Positions 44,982-56,809 of a stretch of DNA of 64,000 bases are shown one piece after another. Within the stretch, counting starts at the first letter, position 1, and the number at the start of each line of letters is the position of its first letter. The notes beneath the pieces were generated by a model that saw only the letters and a list, made by a program, of their open reading frames with translations, searched no databases and was not told the origin of the DNA. Source of the DNA: Impatiens glandulifera. Lineage: Eukaryota > Streptophyta > Magnoliopsida > Ericales > Balsaminaceae. The stretch lies in NCBI RefSeq assembly GCF_907164915.1, contig NC_061863.1, forward strand, positions 28,231,258 through 28,295,257, written 5' to 3'. The position numbers and the translations under genes were made by a program.

Positions 44982-46777
44982 ATGTCGACCATAACCAAAG
45001 ATGTTAGTGCAACCGCAATCCCCACATTCTCTAGAGAAAATTATATTGTATGGAAGAAGAGAGTTCGTGCTCATCTCACTTCTCTTCATGACGACATGTG
45101 GAGTGTCATCACAGATGGTCCTCTCAAGATTGATAAGGGGAAATACGAATGGACCAGTGAAGACAAGAGGAAGAATAACCTCAACAACATGGCCTTAGAT
45201 GTTTTGTACAGATCTCTCAATGATAGCATGTTCAACTACATCATCGAGTGTGATACTACTATAGAGGTCTGGGACAGACTCACCCAACTGTGTGAGGGCA
45301 ATGAGAAAACCAAGGAAAACAAGATCATGATTGTCAATCAACAGTTTGACAGTTTCAAGATGCGTCCCGGTGAAACAATGAACGAGTTTGACACTAGGGT
45401 CAGCTAGATTGTCTCCTCTTTATCTATCATTGGCAAGACATATAGCAACAGGGAGCTTGCTATTAAGGTCATCCGCGCTCTTCCGAGAGAATGGGAAATA
45501 AAAAAGATGGCTATGATGGAATCCAAAGACCTCAACAAGATCTCGTTCTTTGACTTGTTCGTTGATCTCAAGGCCTACGAGTTCGAGCTGAACTATAGGA
45601 TTGAAGAAGATCAATCCACATCCATTATCACTGCCAAAGCGTTGGTGAGTGCTGAAGAGCCACCAGTCGCTACTGATGTGAAGACGGCGGCTAAGCAACT
45701 AAGCAGCGATGCCATGTCTCTCTTCGTGAAGAAGTTTGGCGATTTCATGAAGAATAGCAACTCTAACTCAAGCTCTTCAAATTCTAATAATAATAAGAAA
45801 TCCAAAGCTAATGTTAAATTTTATAACTGTGGCATTGCAAGTCATTACCAATCGGAATACAGGAAGCCTAAGCGTGAAGATAAGAAGGATGAAGAAAAAG
45901 AGCTGAAGGCTCTTATGGTAGGAGACGGGAAGAACAGACGAAGCCATCGTGATTCTTACTTCTCATCTAGTGATATTGATGAAGAAGAAGTGGCTTGCTT
46001 CATGGCAAGATAAAATGAAAAAGAGACTCAGGAAACTGAGGTATTTGACTTTTCTTCTGAAAAATTTTCAAGAGAACAACTGGTAGCTGCACTAGATGAC
46101 ATGGTCATATAGTACAGAAAGCTAGAAAAATCCTTAAATGAAACAAAATTGTCACCTAAAGTGTCTCAACCGATCTTATCTCAAACTGAAGACTCAAATG
46201 TTTTTGAAAAGAAAGTTGCAGAGATCTCATCTGAGAATGAGATGCTCAAGGAATTTAAACTCTTTCTGCTAAAAACAAATGATTAAAGTATGTTGTAAGT
46301 GCTTGGACAAGGTCTGGAGAAGCTGTCAAACATCAGATTAGTCTGTTGAAACATGTTGCATCTAGATCCGGTTTAGGATTTGATGGAGATGACCCAAACC
46401 GGTCATGCAAAAAAGTCAAACTCATCAACTAACAAGCTTAAGCCAATAAGCTTTGTTAAAGGGAGTTTAACTGATATTGAATCTGATCTCATTCATGAAG
46501 AAGTTGCTTTTAAGAATGAAATAATTTATGTTCCGCCGACCATTAGTTGGCTGAAAATAAGTTAGAAGCAGTTAACAAGTCTGGCAATCTAAAACATGAC
46601 TCTAAGTCAAGGAGTTTTAAGAGAAAGTCTTCTTCAAAAGCTAAGGGATCAGTGGCTAGCAGGAAGGTGTCTGCTAAGTCAAAATCATACGCATTAATCA
46701 CAACACAAAATGGGAAATCCATTAGAATATCTCAAATATGGATTCCTAAGGGACTAATTGATCGAGGACCCAATTGA
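44982..46777 (+). pseudogene. gag of copy P (UBN2-type), near-intact first half
   Basis: ATG at 44982, 29 bp after the primer site: MSTITKDVSATAIPTFSREN, then YIVWKKRVRAHLTSLHDDMW and MALDVLYRSLNDSMFNYIIE, typical UBN2 gag. A TAG interrupts at 45405 and the same frame continues (SIIGKTYSNRELAIKVIRAL) to 46013. The knuckle reads FYNCGIASHYQSEY, so the first and last cysteines are missing: different losses from copy M. After a stop, a short coiled region and SKAKGSVASRKVSAKSKSYA with QIWIPKGLID end the gag at 46777. Protease is absent. Confidence 0.85.
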
Positions 46778-47039
46778 TTGTGGGTACCAAAGTTTATAAA
46801 TAGTTTCTTGTGTAGGTGATGCAGGAGGGCTGCAAGAAGGAAGCATGGAGAATACTCTTTTGAGTATACATTTTAGAAGATCAATAATGGCCTTTACCAT
46901 TCCAGAGGACTAAGTGTTTTTATGTGTTAAAAATATTTTTGATCCAAAGGACCTCAAAACATCTGGTTATTTATTTTGTACATGCACAAAATGAGAGGGA
47001 AAAGTTATTTTAAAAATAAAGATACACTCAGACGAAAGG
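46778..47039 (+). other. gag-ORF2 junction; site of the missing pol
   Basis: Begins WVPKF-like reading and then GCKKEAW, the usual lead-in to a copia protease, but the sequence then leaves any protease similarity. Whatever removed pol did so here. No RT, integrase or RNase H motif is found on either strand. Confidence 0.6.
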
Positions 47040-47400
47040 CCTTAATCGGTCTATTAGACGAGGTCATCTAAAGGAAAAAGCGTGTACTTAGACGTATTTT
47101 TGCTCACACTCTATGCATCTAAGTCTGTGTGTCTTGGTTAATAACCTGCGTGGTTAGACGTACACGTCTAATAGACGTTAGACGTTTTTACGTCAAGAGC
47201 AAGTGGATGCTCACGTCTAACCAAACACACGTCTAATATGTGTTGTTCACGCGTAATTAGACGTCGACGACTAATAGACGTTAGACGTATATAAGACACG
47301 TGATTAGACGTTTGCGTCTAATAGACACTTGCGTCTAATAGACATTGAGATTTCATAGATGAGTGCAATAAGGAAAACGTCTAACTATGTGTATATTAGA
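47040..47400 (+). promoter_or_regulatory. internal AGACGT-motif field upstream of ORF2 (copy P)
   Basis: Irregular cluster of attagacgaggtcatctaa, ttagacgtacacgtctaata, aattagacgtcgacgactaa and gattagacgtttgcgtctaa, the same palindromic core as the LTR arrays, upstream of a TATA box. Counterpart of 38820-39310 in copy M. Confidence 0.6.
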
Positions 47401-47626
47401 CCGATCAAGGACAGCTGTACCACGTGAGGAGATATCTAATTTTCCCGCTCAAACATAAAAACAGTCATCTCCGAATATCATGAAGACACGTGTCTTTCAA
47501 AGTTAAGAGAGAATGACTAATATACCCTCAATATAATGATGACTCTTTGGAAAGGACGTATAATATTAATTGATGGGTCATACCCCTAGAAAAAACGACG
47601 GTTATCCTATATGACTCTTGGTAGTC

Positions 47627-47634
47627 TATATAAG
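47627..47634 (+). promoter_or_regulatory. internal TATA box before ORF2 (copy P)
   Basis: tatataag within gtagtctatataaggacag, followed 122 bp later by the ORF2 ATG, with a pyrimidine-rich leader (gaaccctagatttctttgat, cttctctctc). Conserved in copy M. Confidence 0.65.
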
Positions 47635-47755
47635 GACAGTTTTGTATGAGATTGAAAGCTTTTTCTCACTCAAAATTTCAAGGAACCCTAGATTTCTTTG
47701 ATCTTCTCTCTCAAAAAGTTTTGTTCTCTGTGTGTTTGTTCGTATTCCTTTGAAA

Positions 47756-50700
47756 ATGGGAAACAAGAGAATCACGCTTATTCATTGTACTCTACAGGTT
47801 GATTTTCCTTCCGTTTACACGTTCGATCAGTAAAATGTGGTCGAAATGTTCAGATCCCTTGAATATTCTGGTCTGGGAAAGTATCTTAGAGGGCCGTTCA
47901 TTTTCCATGAAAAAGAAGTAAGGGAGTTCCTTCAAATGGGCAACGATGGTGGGCGAATCTATTGTAGCAACCGTGAATGGTACCAAAATCTCCTTCAACG
48001 AAGCGGTCTATGCGGAGTTCGTTGAACTTTCGTCGGAGGGGCATACTTTCAACATGCATCTGCCATCGGAAGTGACGGAAGATATGAAGAAGGTTTTCTT
48101 AGCCGACGGATCGGCTATTCGACTCAATGGGAGCAAGAAGGCTCTCAAACCACAATTTATTCTGTTAAATGACGTTGTGGCTAAAGCTCTTCAGGGGAAG
48201 GCGGGGTCCTTCCATTTATATAGTCAAGATCGATTTGAGTACATGTCAGCCATCTCAAAAGGGATTCAGGTAAACTGGGCTTCAACAGTGTACCAGAATC
48301 TTTGTTTTGCAATCAATCAGGAGAACAAGGAGAGTATAAACTTTGTTGCTCAACTAAGTCGTTTGTTGGAGCATTTGGGGGTCCCGATGGAGGATTCAGA
48401 ATCGATCAACTCGACTAGGGTGTATACTGTCTTCACAGTTGCTAACACCCTCGTTAGAATGAAGAACAACAAAGAGTCGCTCTCGGGAGCTTCAAGCCAA
48501 CAGACAGTAGGAAGGTCTGTTACTCGGTCCAAACAACTAGTGACTTCTGTCTTGTCTACAGGAGCCAAACGATCCAAAACTATCAACGAGTCTGAGGCTA
48601 GTTCTACCAGCCTTCAAATCTCTTCAAAGAAGGATTCTGGAATAGTTGATTCCAGAGTCAGGCAAGATCTAATTGAACTTGCCACCATCCTTATGTCTCC
48701 CCTGTCTCCAGCTGCAAGTGAGTTACGAAAATCATCCAGGTCCTCTGTTTCGAGAGGAGAAAAATCAAAGGCGCCCCACGCGTCTAAATCGGTGAAAGCG
48801 TCATCGAAGGTAACCACTCCCTAATCTCTGGCCAAAGTGCCCAAATTCAATGTTCCTGAGTTGGAACAATTTATTCTTGTTGAGGAATCCGCTATCGGGC
48901 CGACTGTTGAGTCAGTTGGTCCAAACACTGAAAATTTTACAAGGTTCCGTCTCTTGTCCATCAAATAAATCTTGTAGCAGCGGGTGCTACAAAACTTGTT
49001 GAACTAGAGCAAGGTGCAACTCTTATCTTTTCTACTAGTGGTGAATCTGAAAAGGCTACTTCTATGTTAATAGAAATGCCTCATGTTCCAAATCTTGTCC
49101 CAACAGAGTCTTTAGTGACTAGTAAGATAGCTCCAACCAAACCTACGCCAGGACTCTTCGTCAAACCTCTGTCTGCCCATGAAATCTTGCGTTCCACAAG
49201 ACAATCCGCTGAAATTGTTTTGGGGGAACCTAGACCCGCTCCAAAGCGCGTTGAGGTTATCGGAAAAGGAAAGGACATTGTAACCAATGAAAATGAGGAA
49301 GTTTCTGAGGCAACGTGTATTGTTGACCTTATGATGAATTAGGACAATGCAGCTGCTGCTGAAAAGATAGATATATTCGATACTTGGGTCCTAAACAAAA
49401 TGTCGATTAAATATGATGTGGTCATCAAAGGCAAAGGCATAACCAGTCAATGGTTAAAGCTCGTCAGAAATGAAAAGAGAGTCTTGAAATGGGTCAAGAC
49501 TTCGGAAGTGTATGTAGCTCTTAAGAGAAAAGAGCTAGTTGAAGTAAATCTGAGAGGAGGAGCTCTCTTTCCAATTCTACAGGCCAGAAGAGCCAATTTC
49601 AACCTCTAGAGAAGAGTGTTAAATCTGAAGAGAAAGCCTCTAAAAGGTTGGACGAGATTATGGAGGATTACATTTCGGTTGTCACCCGTTATGTTCATGG
49701 AGCGAACTGCTCATGAGCTAGTCCTTTTGAAAGCTCTTCAGATGAAGATGAGATCATGGACCTGTCAGATGACTGCAATGTTGAAGAAGATGAAAAAGCT
49801 GATGCTCTTTTGATTGAAATGGGATGTTTTTCAGTAGAAGAAAAACGTCTAATGACTCAACCTGTAATGGAGAAAGTTGTGGAACCAATTCAAACCAATC
49901 CATCTATCGAAGAAGAAGGAGTTCAAGAGCCCGTTCAAGCTCTTGTTGCTCAAGAAAAGGAAGTGATTGAAGAGTCAGTTCTAGCTCTTATTTTCCATAA
50001 AGAAGAAGAAGTGTTGAAGTCCCCTGTTCTTGAAATAGAGGCATCTCAAGAGAAAGGGGCTGAAGTTAGTCAGCCTGATGTTGCCAGATTTGAGGGGGAA
50101 CCCTCAAGAGACAAAGAATCAGAGAAGGGTTCATCATCTGAGGTGAAACAATTTAAAGATAGATCTTCAAAGCCTCCACCATTTTCTAGTATCAATGCTG
50201 CAAATATTCATGAAAATATTCTAAACCCATTTCATGATTCAAGAAAACTTTCCAATATAGTTCACAAGGTTTGTGAAGATGGTTTGGAAGAAGAAGAAGA
50301 AGAGAAATCTGAAAGTGACTCAGAGAAGGATGAACCCGAGCAGTACATGTAATTTCATACCCAAATCAATCCTATTCAGACCATTCAAGTAGATTCGCAA
50401 AAAATATCATCCAATGAAGGATCTTCGGCTGAAGGTACAAAGCTCATGAAGTCCATGACTACTTTGATGGAAACTCTTAAGAAGAATGTGGTAGAAATGA
50501 GATCTAATATGGTGAAAATCATGAAGACCCAGAAAAAGGATAAGAAGGAATTTGCTGATCTTCTTAAAACCCACAAAGAAATGGAGCAGACTCTGAAGAA
50601 GAACACAAATGATGTTCATTTGGTCAACAAGACATATTCCAAATTTGAAAAGAACTTCTTCAAGCGACAATCTGAGTTGCTTGACATTGAAAGAGCAATT

Positions 50701-51147
50701 AATGTTGATCTTCAACGTGAGGTTATGGATGGAATAAGCTTGATTCGAGATCAGATGGTTGAAGTTCAAGGCAACATAAGAAGAGAAGATGCTGAATGAT
50801 TAGAATATGTTGATTCTGTTGCAAGGAAGTTTCAGGTTGAAGAAGACGCTAAGGCTGCTGTTGAGAAGGAAAAGAATCTTATTTCTCAAGGTGAAGGCAA
50901 TAGAGATACAAGATGTGATGTTGTTTCAACTGGCACAAGATCCAAGCGAAAGCAAACCAGTGATGACATCGATAAACCAATTAAAAGAGGCGGAGGTCGT
51001 AGTGGTGATCGCGGTAGGAGAAGCACTTGAACTTGTCATGGCGGTCGCTCTCTTCCTCCGTTTCAAAATCTTTTGACTGGTGAAGGGATGAGCGATGAAG
51101 GATTCACCTATCCAATTGATCCACGCGTGAAAAGGGAAGGCCAATAA
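47756..51147 (+). pseudogene. ORF2 of copy P (plant-transposon-type protein), with breaks
   Basis: Starts MGNKRITLIHCTLQVDFPSV. An in-frame stop follows DQ (about 47831), and a one-base insertion near 47938 shifts frame. 47946-48824 is then open for 292 codons: MVGESIVATVNGTKISFNEA, YAEFVELSSEGHTFNMHLPS, AISKGIQVNWASTVYQNLCF, then Ser/Lys-rich. Later blocks: KGKDIVTNENEEVSEATCIV (49064-49342), KWVKTSEVYVALKRKELVE (49400-49609), an acidic Glu-rich segment (49756-50352), a coiled coil (KSMTTLMETLKKNVVEMRSN, 50446-50799), and an RG-rich tail (KPIKRGGGRSGDRGRRS) ending VKREGQ. Total about 1,130 codons. No known enzymatic motif. The same architecture in copy M shows it is a family trait. Confidence 0.8.
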
Positions 51148-51320
51148 TCTCTCCTCTTTAAACTATCTTATGTTAGTTTATGAATTTAGTTTACTAAACA
51201 TGGTTTCTGAATATTGGCTTTTGGGAAGTGTTTATATAAGTTTGGTTAACAAGCTTAACTCTTTATTTTATATGATGGGTGTTTAATTTGTTACCTATGC
51301 AATGTTTTAACATCATCATA

Positions 51321-51334
51321 AAAAATGGGGAAAT
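51321..51334 (+). promoter_or_regulatory. polypurine tract of copy P
   Basis: aaaaatggggaaat, directly before TGTTGGGTCAAATTATTTTG; equivalent to 35160-35173 in copy M (minus strand). Confidence 0.85.
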
Positions 51335-52050
51335 TGTTGGGTCAAATTATTTTGACTAAGTGTCAAAGTAGTTTGTATATTGGAATTTTGATGATGAATG
51401 TATATAAAACTCAATCTATGTCGTCTAATCGTTTTTGGTGTAGGTGTATCGAAAACATGTTATATTAGACTAAGTCTTAATGAGGTTCATTAGACTGATT
51501 GGGCATTAGACGCATTGAGTCAGACGGAGTTAGACGTGTAGTCTAACAGACGTAGTTAGACGTGCAGTCTAAAAGACGGAGTTAGACGTGTAGTCTAACA
51601 GACGTAGTTAAACGTGCCGTCTAACAGATGAGAGTTAGATGTGAATCTAACTCCTTCAGATTAGTTTGAAGGGATGTATAGTTAGACGTGCAGTCTAACT
51701 AATGGAAGTTAGACATGTAGTCTAACTCCTTCAGATTAGTCTGAAGGGATGTGTTATTAGACGTGTTTTCTAATCTAATGGATCCTGCTATTAGACGGGG
51801 GCATCTAATTTTATTAGACGAGGCCGTCTAAGTGAAATACGTCTAATGTTATGCTTAAGTAGTTGCTTGAAGTTAGCACTCGTCTACCCACGATCAACTA
51901 GCTGTACGCTACTACTACTCCACTTTCCAATGAAGATTAGTACGATAACTAGTTGCAACCAATTGATTAATGTCACGTAAGCAAATATTCTTCCCACTAC
52001 TCGTTTTTGTAGGAATATCCTTGAAGAATATTTGGTGCACTACCATATTG
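51335..52050 (+). repeat. 3' LTR of copy P, truncated (palindrome arm 1)
   Basis: LTR starting TGTTGGGTCAAATTATTTTG, through a short motif array, to ...tttggtgcactaccatattg, where it stops. The TATA box, R and U5 that follow in the 5' LTR (from about 44300 on) are missing. The next base begins an inverted LTR copy. Confidence 0.85.
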
Positions 52051-52940
52051 CGCCAAATATTCTTCAAGGATATTCCTACAAAAACAAGTAGTGGAAGAAT
52101 ATTTTCTTACGTGGCATTAATCAATTGGTTGCAATTGGCTATCGTACTGATCTTCACTAGAAAGTGGAGCAGGAGTAGCATACAGCTAGTTGATCGTGAG
52201 TAGACGGGTGTTATCTTCAAGCAACTGCTGAAATATAACATTAGACGTGTTTCACTTAGACGACCTCGTCTAATGAAATTAGACACCCTCGTCTAATAGC
52301 AGGATCCATTAGACCACCTGGTCTAATGAGATTACACAACACGTCTAATACCACATCCCTTCAGACTAATCTGAAAGAGTTAGACTACACATCTAACTTC
52401 CATTAGTTAGACTTCACGTCTAACTATACTACCCTTCAGACTAATTTGAAGGAGTTAGACTGCACGTCTAACTTCCATTAGTTAAACTGCACTTCTAACT
52501 ATACATCCCTTCAGACAAATCTGAAGGAGTTAGACTGTGCGTCTAACTCTCAATAGTTAGACTGCACGTCTAACTCCGTGTGTTAGACTGCGCGTCTAAC
52601 TACGTCTGTTAGACTACGCGTCTAACTACGTCTGTTAGACTGCATGTCTAACTGCGTCTGTTAGACTACACGTCTAACTGCGTCTGTTAGACTGCACATC
52701 TAACTGCGTTTGTTAGACTACACCTCTAAGACTGCACGTCTAACTTCGTGTAACTCAATGCATCTAATGCCCAATCAGTCTAATAAACCTTATTAAGAGT
52801 AAGTCTAATATAACCTGTTTTCAATACACCTGCACCAAAAACGCTTAGACGGATTAGATTGAGTTTTATATACATTCATCATCAAAATTCCAATAGTCAA
52901 ACTACTTTGACACTTAGTCAAAATAATTTGACCCAACAAT
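52051..52940 (-). repeat. inverted LTR fragment (palindrome arm 2)
   Basis: Reverse complement of an LTR U3 from TGTTGGGTCAAATTATTTTG (ending at 52940) to ATTTGGCG (starting at 52051). It differs from arm 1 by about one base in eleven where compared (for example gcgtttttggtgcaggtgta against tcgtttttggtgtaggtgta) and has more array units. The arms pair from about 52035/52053 outwards, with a loop of 17 bp. Confidence 0.85.
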
Positions 52941-54545
52941 TTTTAACCGTTTTATGTTTATGGGCGGGTGAACTCAGAATCCGACCCAAGTATCCATCTA
53001 CTCTCACATATATATATTCAAATTAACCACAACTCTCGACTTGGTAATCCGGATACTTTTAAAATTAAGCATCATTATATATATATATATATTAGTTAGT
53101 TAAAAATGTCATGTGTTTATCAAATTTGGTGTTGATTTTAAAATATAAAGTGTTATTAGCTTAGTTGGTTGAAAAGTTTTACTTGTTTTTGTTAGGTTGC
53201 ATGTTCGAAATATACATATAGTATTTTTGTTTTTATTTTTAACCGTTTTAATATTATGGGCGGGTCAACCGGCTAAAATCCTACCCAAGTATCAATTTAC
53301 TCTCACATATATATCCAAATTAACCACAGCTCTCGACTCGGCAACCATAACAATTTCAAAATTAAGCATCATTATATATATAGATTAGTTAGTTAAAAAT
53401 GTCCCTCGTTCATTATATTTGATGTTGAATTTAAAATATAAAGTATTATTAACCTAATTGGTTAAAGAGTTGTAATTATTTATTAGGTTTTGAGTTCGAA
53501 ACATACCTATAATATTTTTAATTTTATTTTTAACTGTTAAGTTTATAAGCAGGTCAACCCAAAATCTGACCCAAGTATTCATTTACTCTCATGTTATATA
53601 TATATCTAAATTAACCACAACTCTCGACCCGGAAATTCGGACACTTTCAAAATTAAACATCATTATATATATAGATTAGTTAGTTAAAAATGTCATGCGT
53701 TCATCAAATTTAGTGTTGAATTTAAAATATAATGTATTATTAGCCTAGTTGGTTAAAGAGTTTTATTTGTTTTGTTAGTTTGCGAGTTCGAAACATACCT
53801 ATGGCTTTTTTAAATTTATTTTTAACCGTTTTAAGTTTATGGGTGGGTCAACCCAGAATCCGATCAAAATTATCAATTTACTCTCACATATATATCCAAA
53901 TACATATAGTATTTTTAATTTAATTTTTAACCGTTTTAAGCAAAATTATATATAGATTAATTAATTAAAAATGTCCCGTGTTCATCAATTTTGGTGTTTA
54001 ATTTAAAATATAAATTATTATTAGCCTAGTTGGATAAAGAGTTCTACTTGTTTTGTTAGGTTGCCAGTTCGCAACATACCTCTAGCATTTTTAATTTTGC
54101 TTTTAACCATTTTAAGTTTATGGGCGGGTCAACTCAGAATCTGACCAAAGTATCCATTTACTCTCACATATGTATCCAAATTAACCACAGCTCTAGACCA
54201 GACAATCCGAACATTTTCAAAATTAAGCATCATTATATATTTGTATATAGATTAGTTAGTTAAAAATGTCTCGCGTTCATCAAATTTAGTGTTGAATTTA
54301 AAATATAATTTGTTAGTAGTGTAGTTAGTTAAAGAGTTCTACTTGTTTTGTTAGGTTGCGAGTTCGAAATATACCTATAACATTTTTATTTTTATTTTTA
54401 ACCGTTTTAAATTTATGGGCGGGTCAACCCAGAATCCGACCCAAGTATCAATTTACTCTCACATATATATCCTAATTAACTACAGCTTTCGACCCCGGCA
54501 ATCTGGATATTTCAAAATTAAGCATTATATATGTATAGATTAGTA
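52941..54545 (+). repeat. satellite array B (~290-bp units) with tRNA-like boxes
   Basis: Same family as 24415-25556, shorter period. The block gggtcaaccc or variants recurs at about 52965, 53262, 53551, 53845, 54125 and 54420. A-box-like TAGCTTAGTTGG at 53157-53168. The unit order is identical (ttagttagttaaaaatgtc, tRNA-like part, taaccgttttaa, ccatttactctcacatatat, ttaagcatcattatatat). One unit near 53900-53990 is internally deleted. The array begins immediately at the palindrome end. Confidence 0.9.
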
Positions 54546-55000
54546 TATATGAATAGTCTATAGTTTAATACATTTTGAATTGAGTTTAACTAAGTATAAT
54601 AACCAAATAATTTGATCATCTTTTTTTCCGGCGTCAATGTATTAATTAACATGCATGTTAAAACTTATTTACAAAATATATATTCATATTCAAAATTTAA
54701 AGAAATTTAACACAAATATTTTAATAGTTAAAATTTTCACATTCCAAACTTGAGATTTGAGTAGATTTTAGGGTGGTAGACACACATTTTTTACCTCCCA
54801 AAAGACCAATTTTTTTTTCAAATTAACTTTTTAATTTACTCGATACACAAGATTAAATTTAGAGTTAATTTTGGCTCGTATCAATTGGCCGCTGCAAATT
54901 AACTAATTGGATGTTCCAAATTCACTAATCAGACATGTTAAAAAAAAAAAAAAAAAAAGCCTAAATCCATATTTATAATAATTATATATATATATGTATT

Positions 55001-55075
<75 letters not shown>

Positions 55076-56395
55076 CTTATAAATGGTGCAATATCATAAA
55101 TAACCCTTTCTATTTGTTTAGAAATTAAAAAAAAAATTCAACAAAAAATTCAATGTCATGTCTTTGAGTGTGAATTTCAGCTTCCTGGTAGTATATTCAA
55201 AATTTTATAAATTTTAATCTAGGTCATCAAATTAAGAATTCATTAAACCATTATAATTTTTCCTAAAGAATTAACAAGTTTCATCAACCCAAAAAGATGA
55301 ATTTACCATTTTAAAAAACAAAAAAGGAAAAACTTCAAATTCTCCTTCAAGACTTAACAAATTTTGTTGAGCGTTTCATAAGTCTCCTACTGTCGTTGGG
55401 AGTATATACTGAGAGTTGGGAACAAAATAGTGTGGATTAAAAGTTGTACTGCTCGGGCTAAAAGTTTGAATATTTTTGATGTTTTAGGTTTGAGGCTTTC
55501 TAATGGTTGGGGTTGGCTCAATTATGTCTTTAGTAATTGATGAAGTATTCTATATTGATGGTAAGATTTCTTTTTTTTAACCATTTGACACTTCAGTTTT
55601 AATGAAATTTTATTTGAGTATATATTTTTAATTCTTGTGTATTGTCATTTTTTTCAACAATTGATGATCTATATTAGTTCAAAATTCAATTCATAAAACC
55701 AACCCAAATTGAGTAAATTTAAAATTTATTTTTCCAAAAAAAAAAATCAATTTCAAAATAAAAATATGTTAAAATGTAGGCGGTAAAATGTCGGCGTCTA
55801 TAGTAGTCAATTTATAATTATTAAAACAAATAAATTTTTAATTTTGGTGAAATATAACGCTATAGTTTCAATTCGATTAATTTTTCACAAATTTATCAAT
55901 GGAATCTGTATATATGGAAATAGTCTAACAACCTATCAAATTATATTTCTCAAATTTTGAAGAAAAAAAATTATAAAAGTACAACACACTTAGATGACTC
56001 TTTAGGATTTACAACAACTATATAAACGACTATATGGATAAAAGATCTTGAAGTAGTTCTGAGAATTCAATAAAGACAATGGTATATATATATATATATG
56101 GAATTCGTTGAGGTTTTATAAGCATTGGTTAGGTATTATGGATCTCTCGTTGATTATTATCCTAACAAGAATATTTTCTTGGATCTTGTTTACAGAACAT
56201 AACAAAGTATTCGAAAAATCTATATGATGATGGTAAAAAAATAACCATAGATATTTTTTGAAATATCAACTTTTATTAGACGTGACTATCAACAAATTGT
56301 TCATGTCAAATGCATTTTTAACTATTAGGCGATAATATTTGGTTAATGGTTAAGATAGTCATAACTGACTTGCGTTAATATCAACAGGTGTGACC
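54546..56395. other. AT-rich intergenic DNA
   Basis: Contains an A18 run (54940-54957) and a (TA)n tract at about 54979-55075. A stretch at 55420-55640 ending aatgaaattttatttgagta could be a LINE 3' tail. No gene recognised. Confidence 0.6.
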
Positions 56396-56800
56396 AAAAG
56401 GGGACATAAATTTTTTTATAAATTTCTCATATGGGTTACTGACAAGTAATGTTTAAAGTGATCATGATAAATGATCACTGTTCTATCATCAAACAAGCTT
56501 ACGTGAAACTTTTGGAAATCTCTCATGGGTATTACTAAAAAGTAATGTTTAAAGTGATCATGATAAATAATTTGTGATCAACAGATATGCTTACATTAGG
56601 GTTTATAAACTCGCTCATAGGGATTGTTAACAAGAAAACGTATGATCACACATAAGTGATTGTGGGAGTATAAAAAACTAGGTTTTTGTAAAATTTGACA
56701 AGTTTGCTCACGAGGGTCACTAACAAGTAAGATGTTGGAACAATCATATGTAAATGGTCGTGATACTATCAATAGATAGTTTTGTCTTTGTTGTAAATTG
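56396..56800. repeat. degenerate ~115-bp tandem repeat
   Basis: The block aatctctcat-ggg-ta-tactaa-aagtaatgtttaaagtgatcatgataaat recurs at about 56421, 56512 and, more degenerate, 56605 and 56697 (ctcgctcatagggattgtta; gctcacgagggtcactaaca). Confidence 0.75.
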
Positions 56801-56809
56801 GGAGAAGTA

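Noticed and set aside
47756..51147. ORF2 as a retroviral-type envelope
   Set aside because: The coiled coil and position suggest it, but I see no signal peptide or clear membrane segment, and the tail is RG-rich, more like nucleic-acid binding.
51335..52940. Pure assembly fold-back artefact
   Set aside because: The arms differ by substitutions and array length, which a read fold-back would not produce; a misjoin is still possible and is listed as a check.
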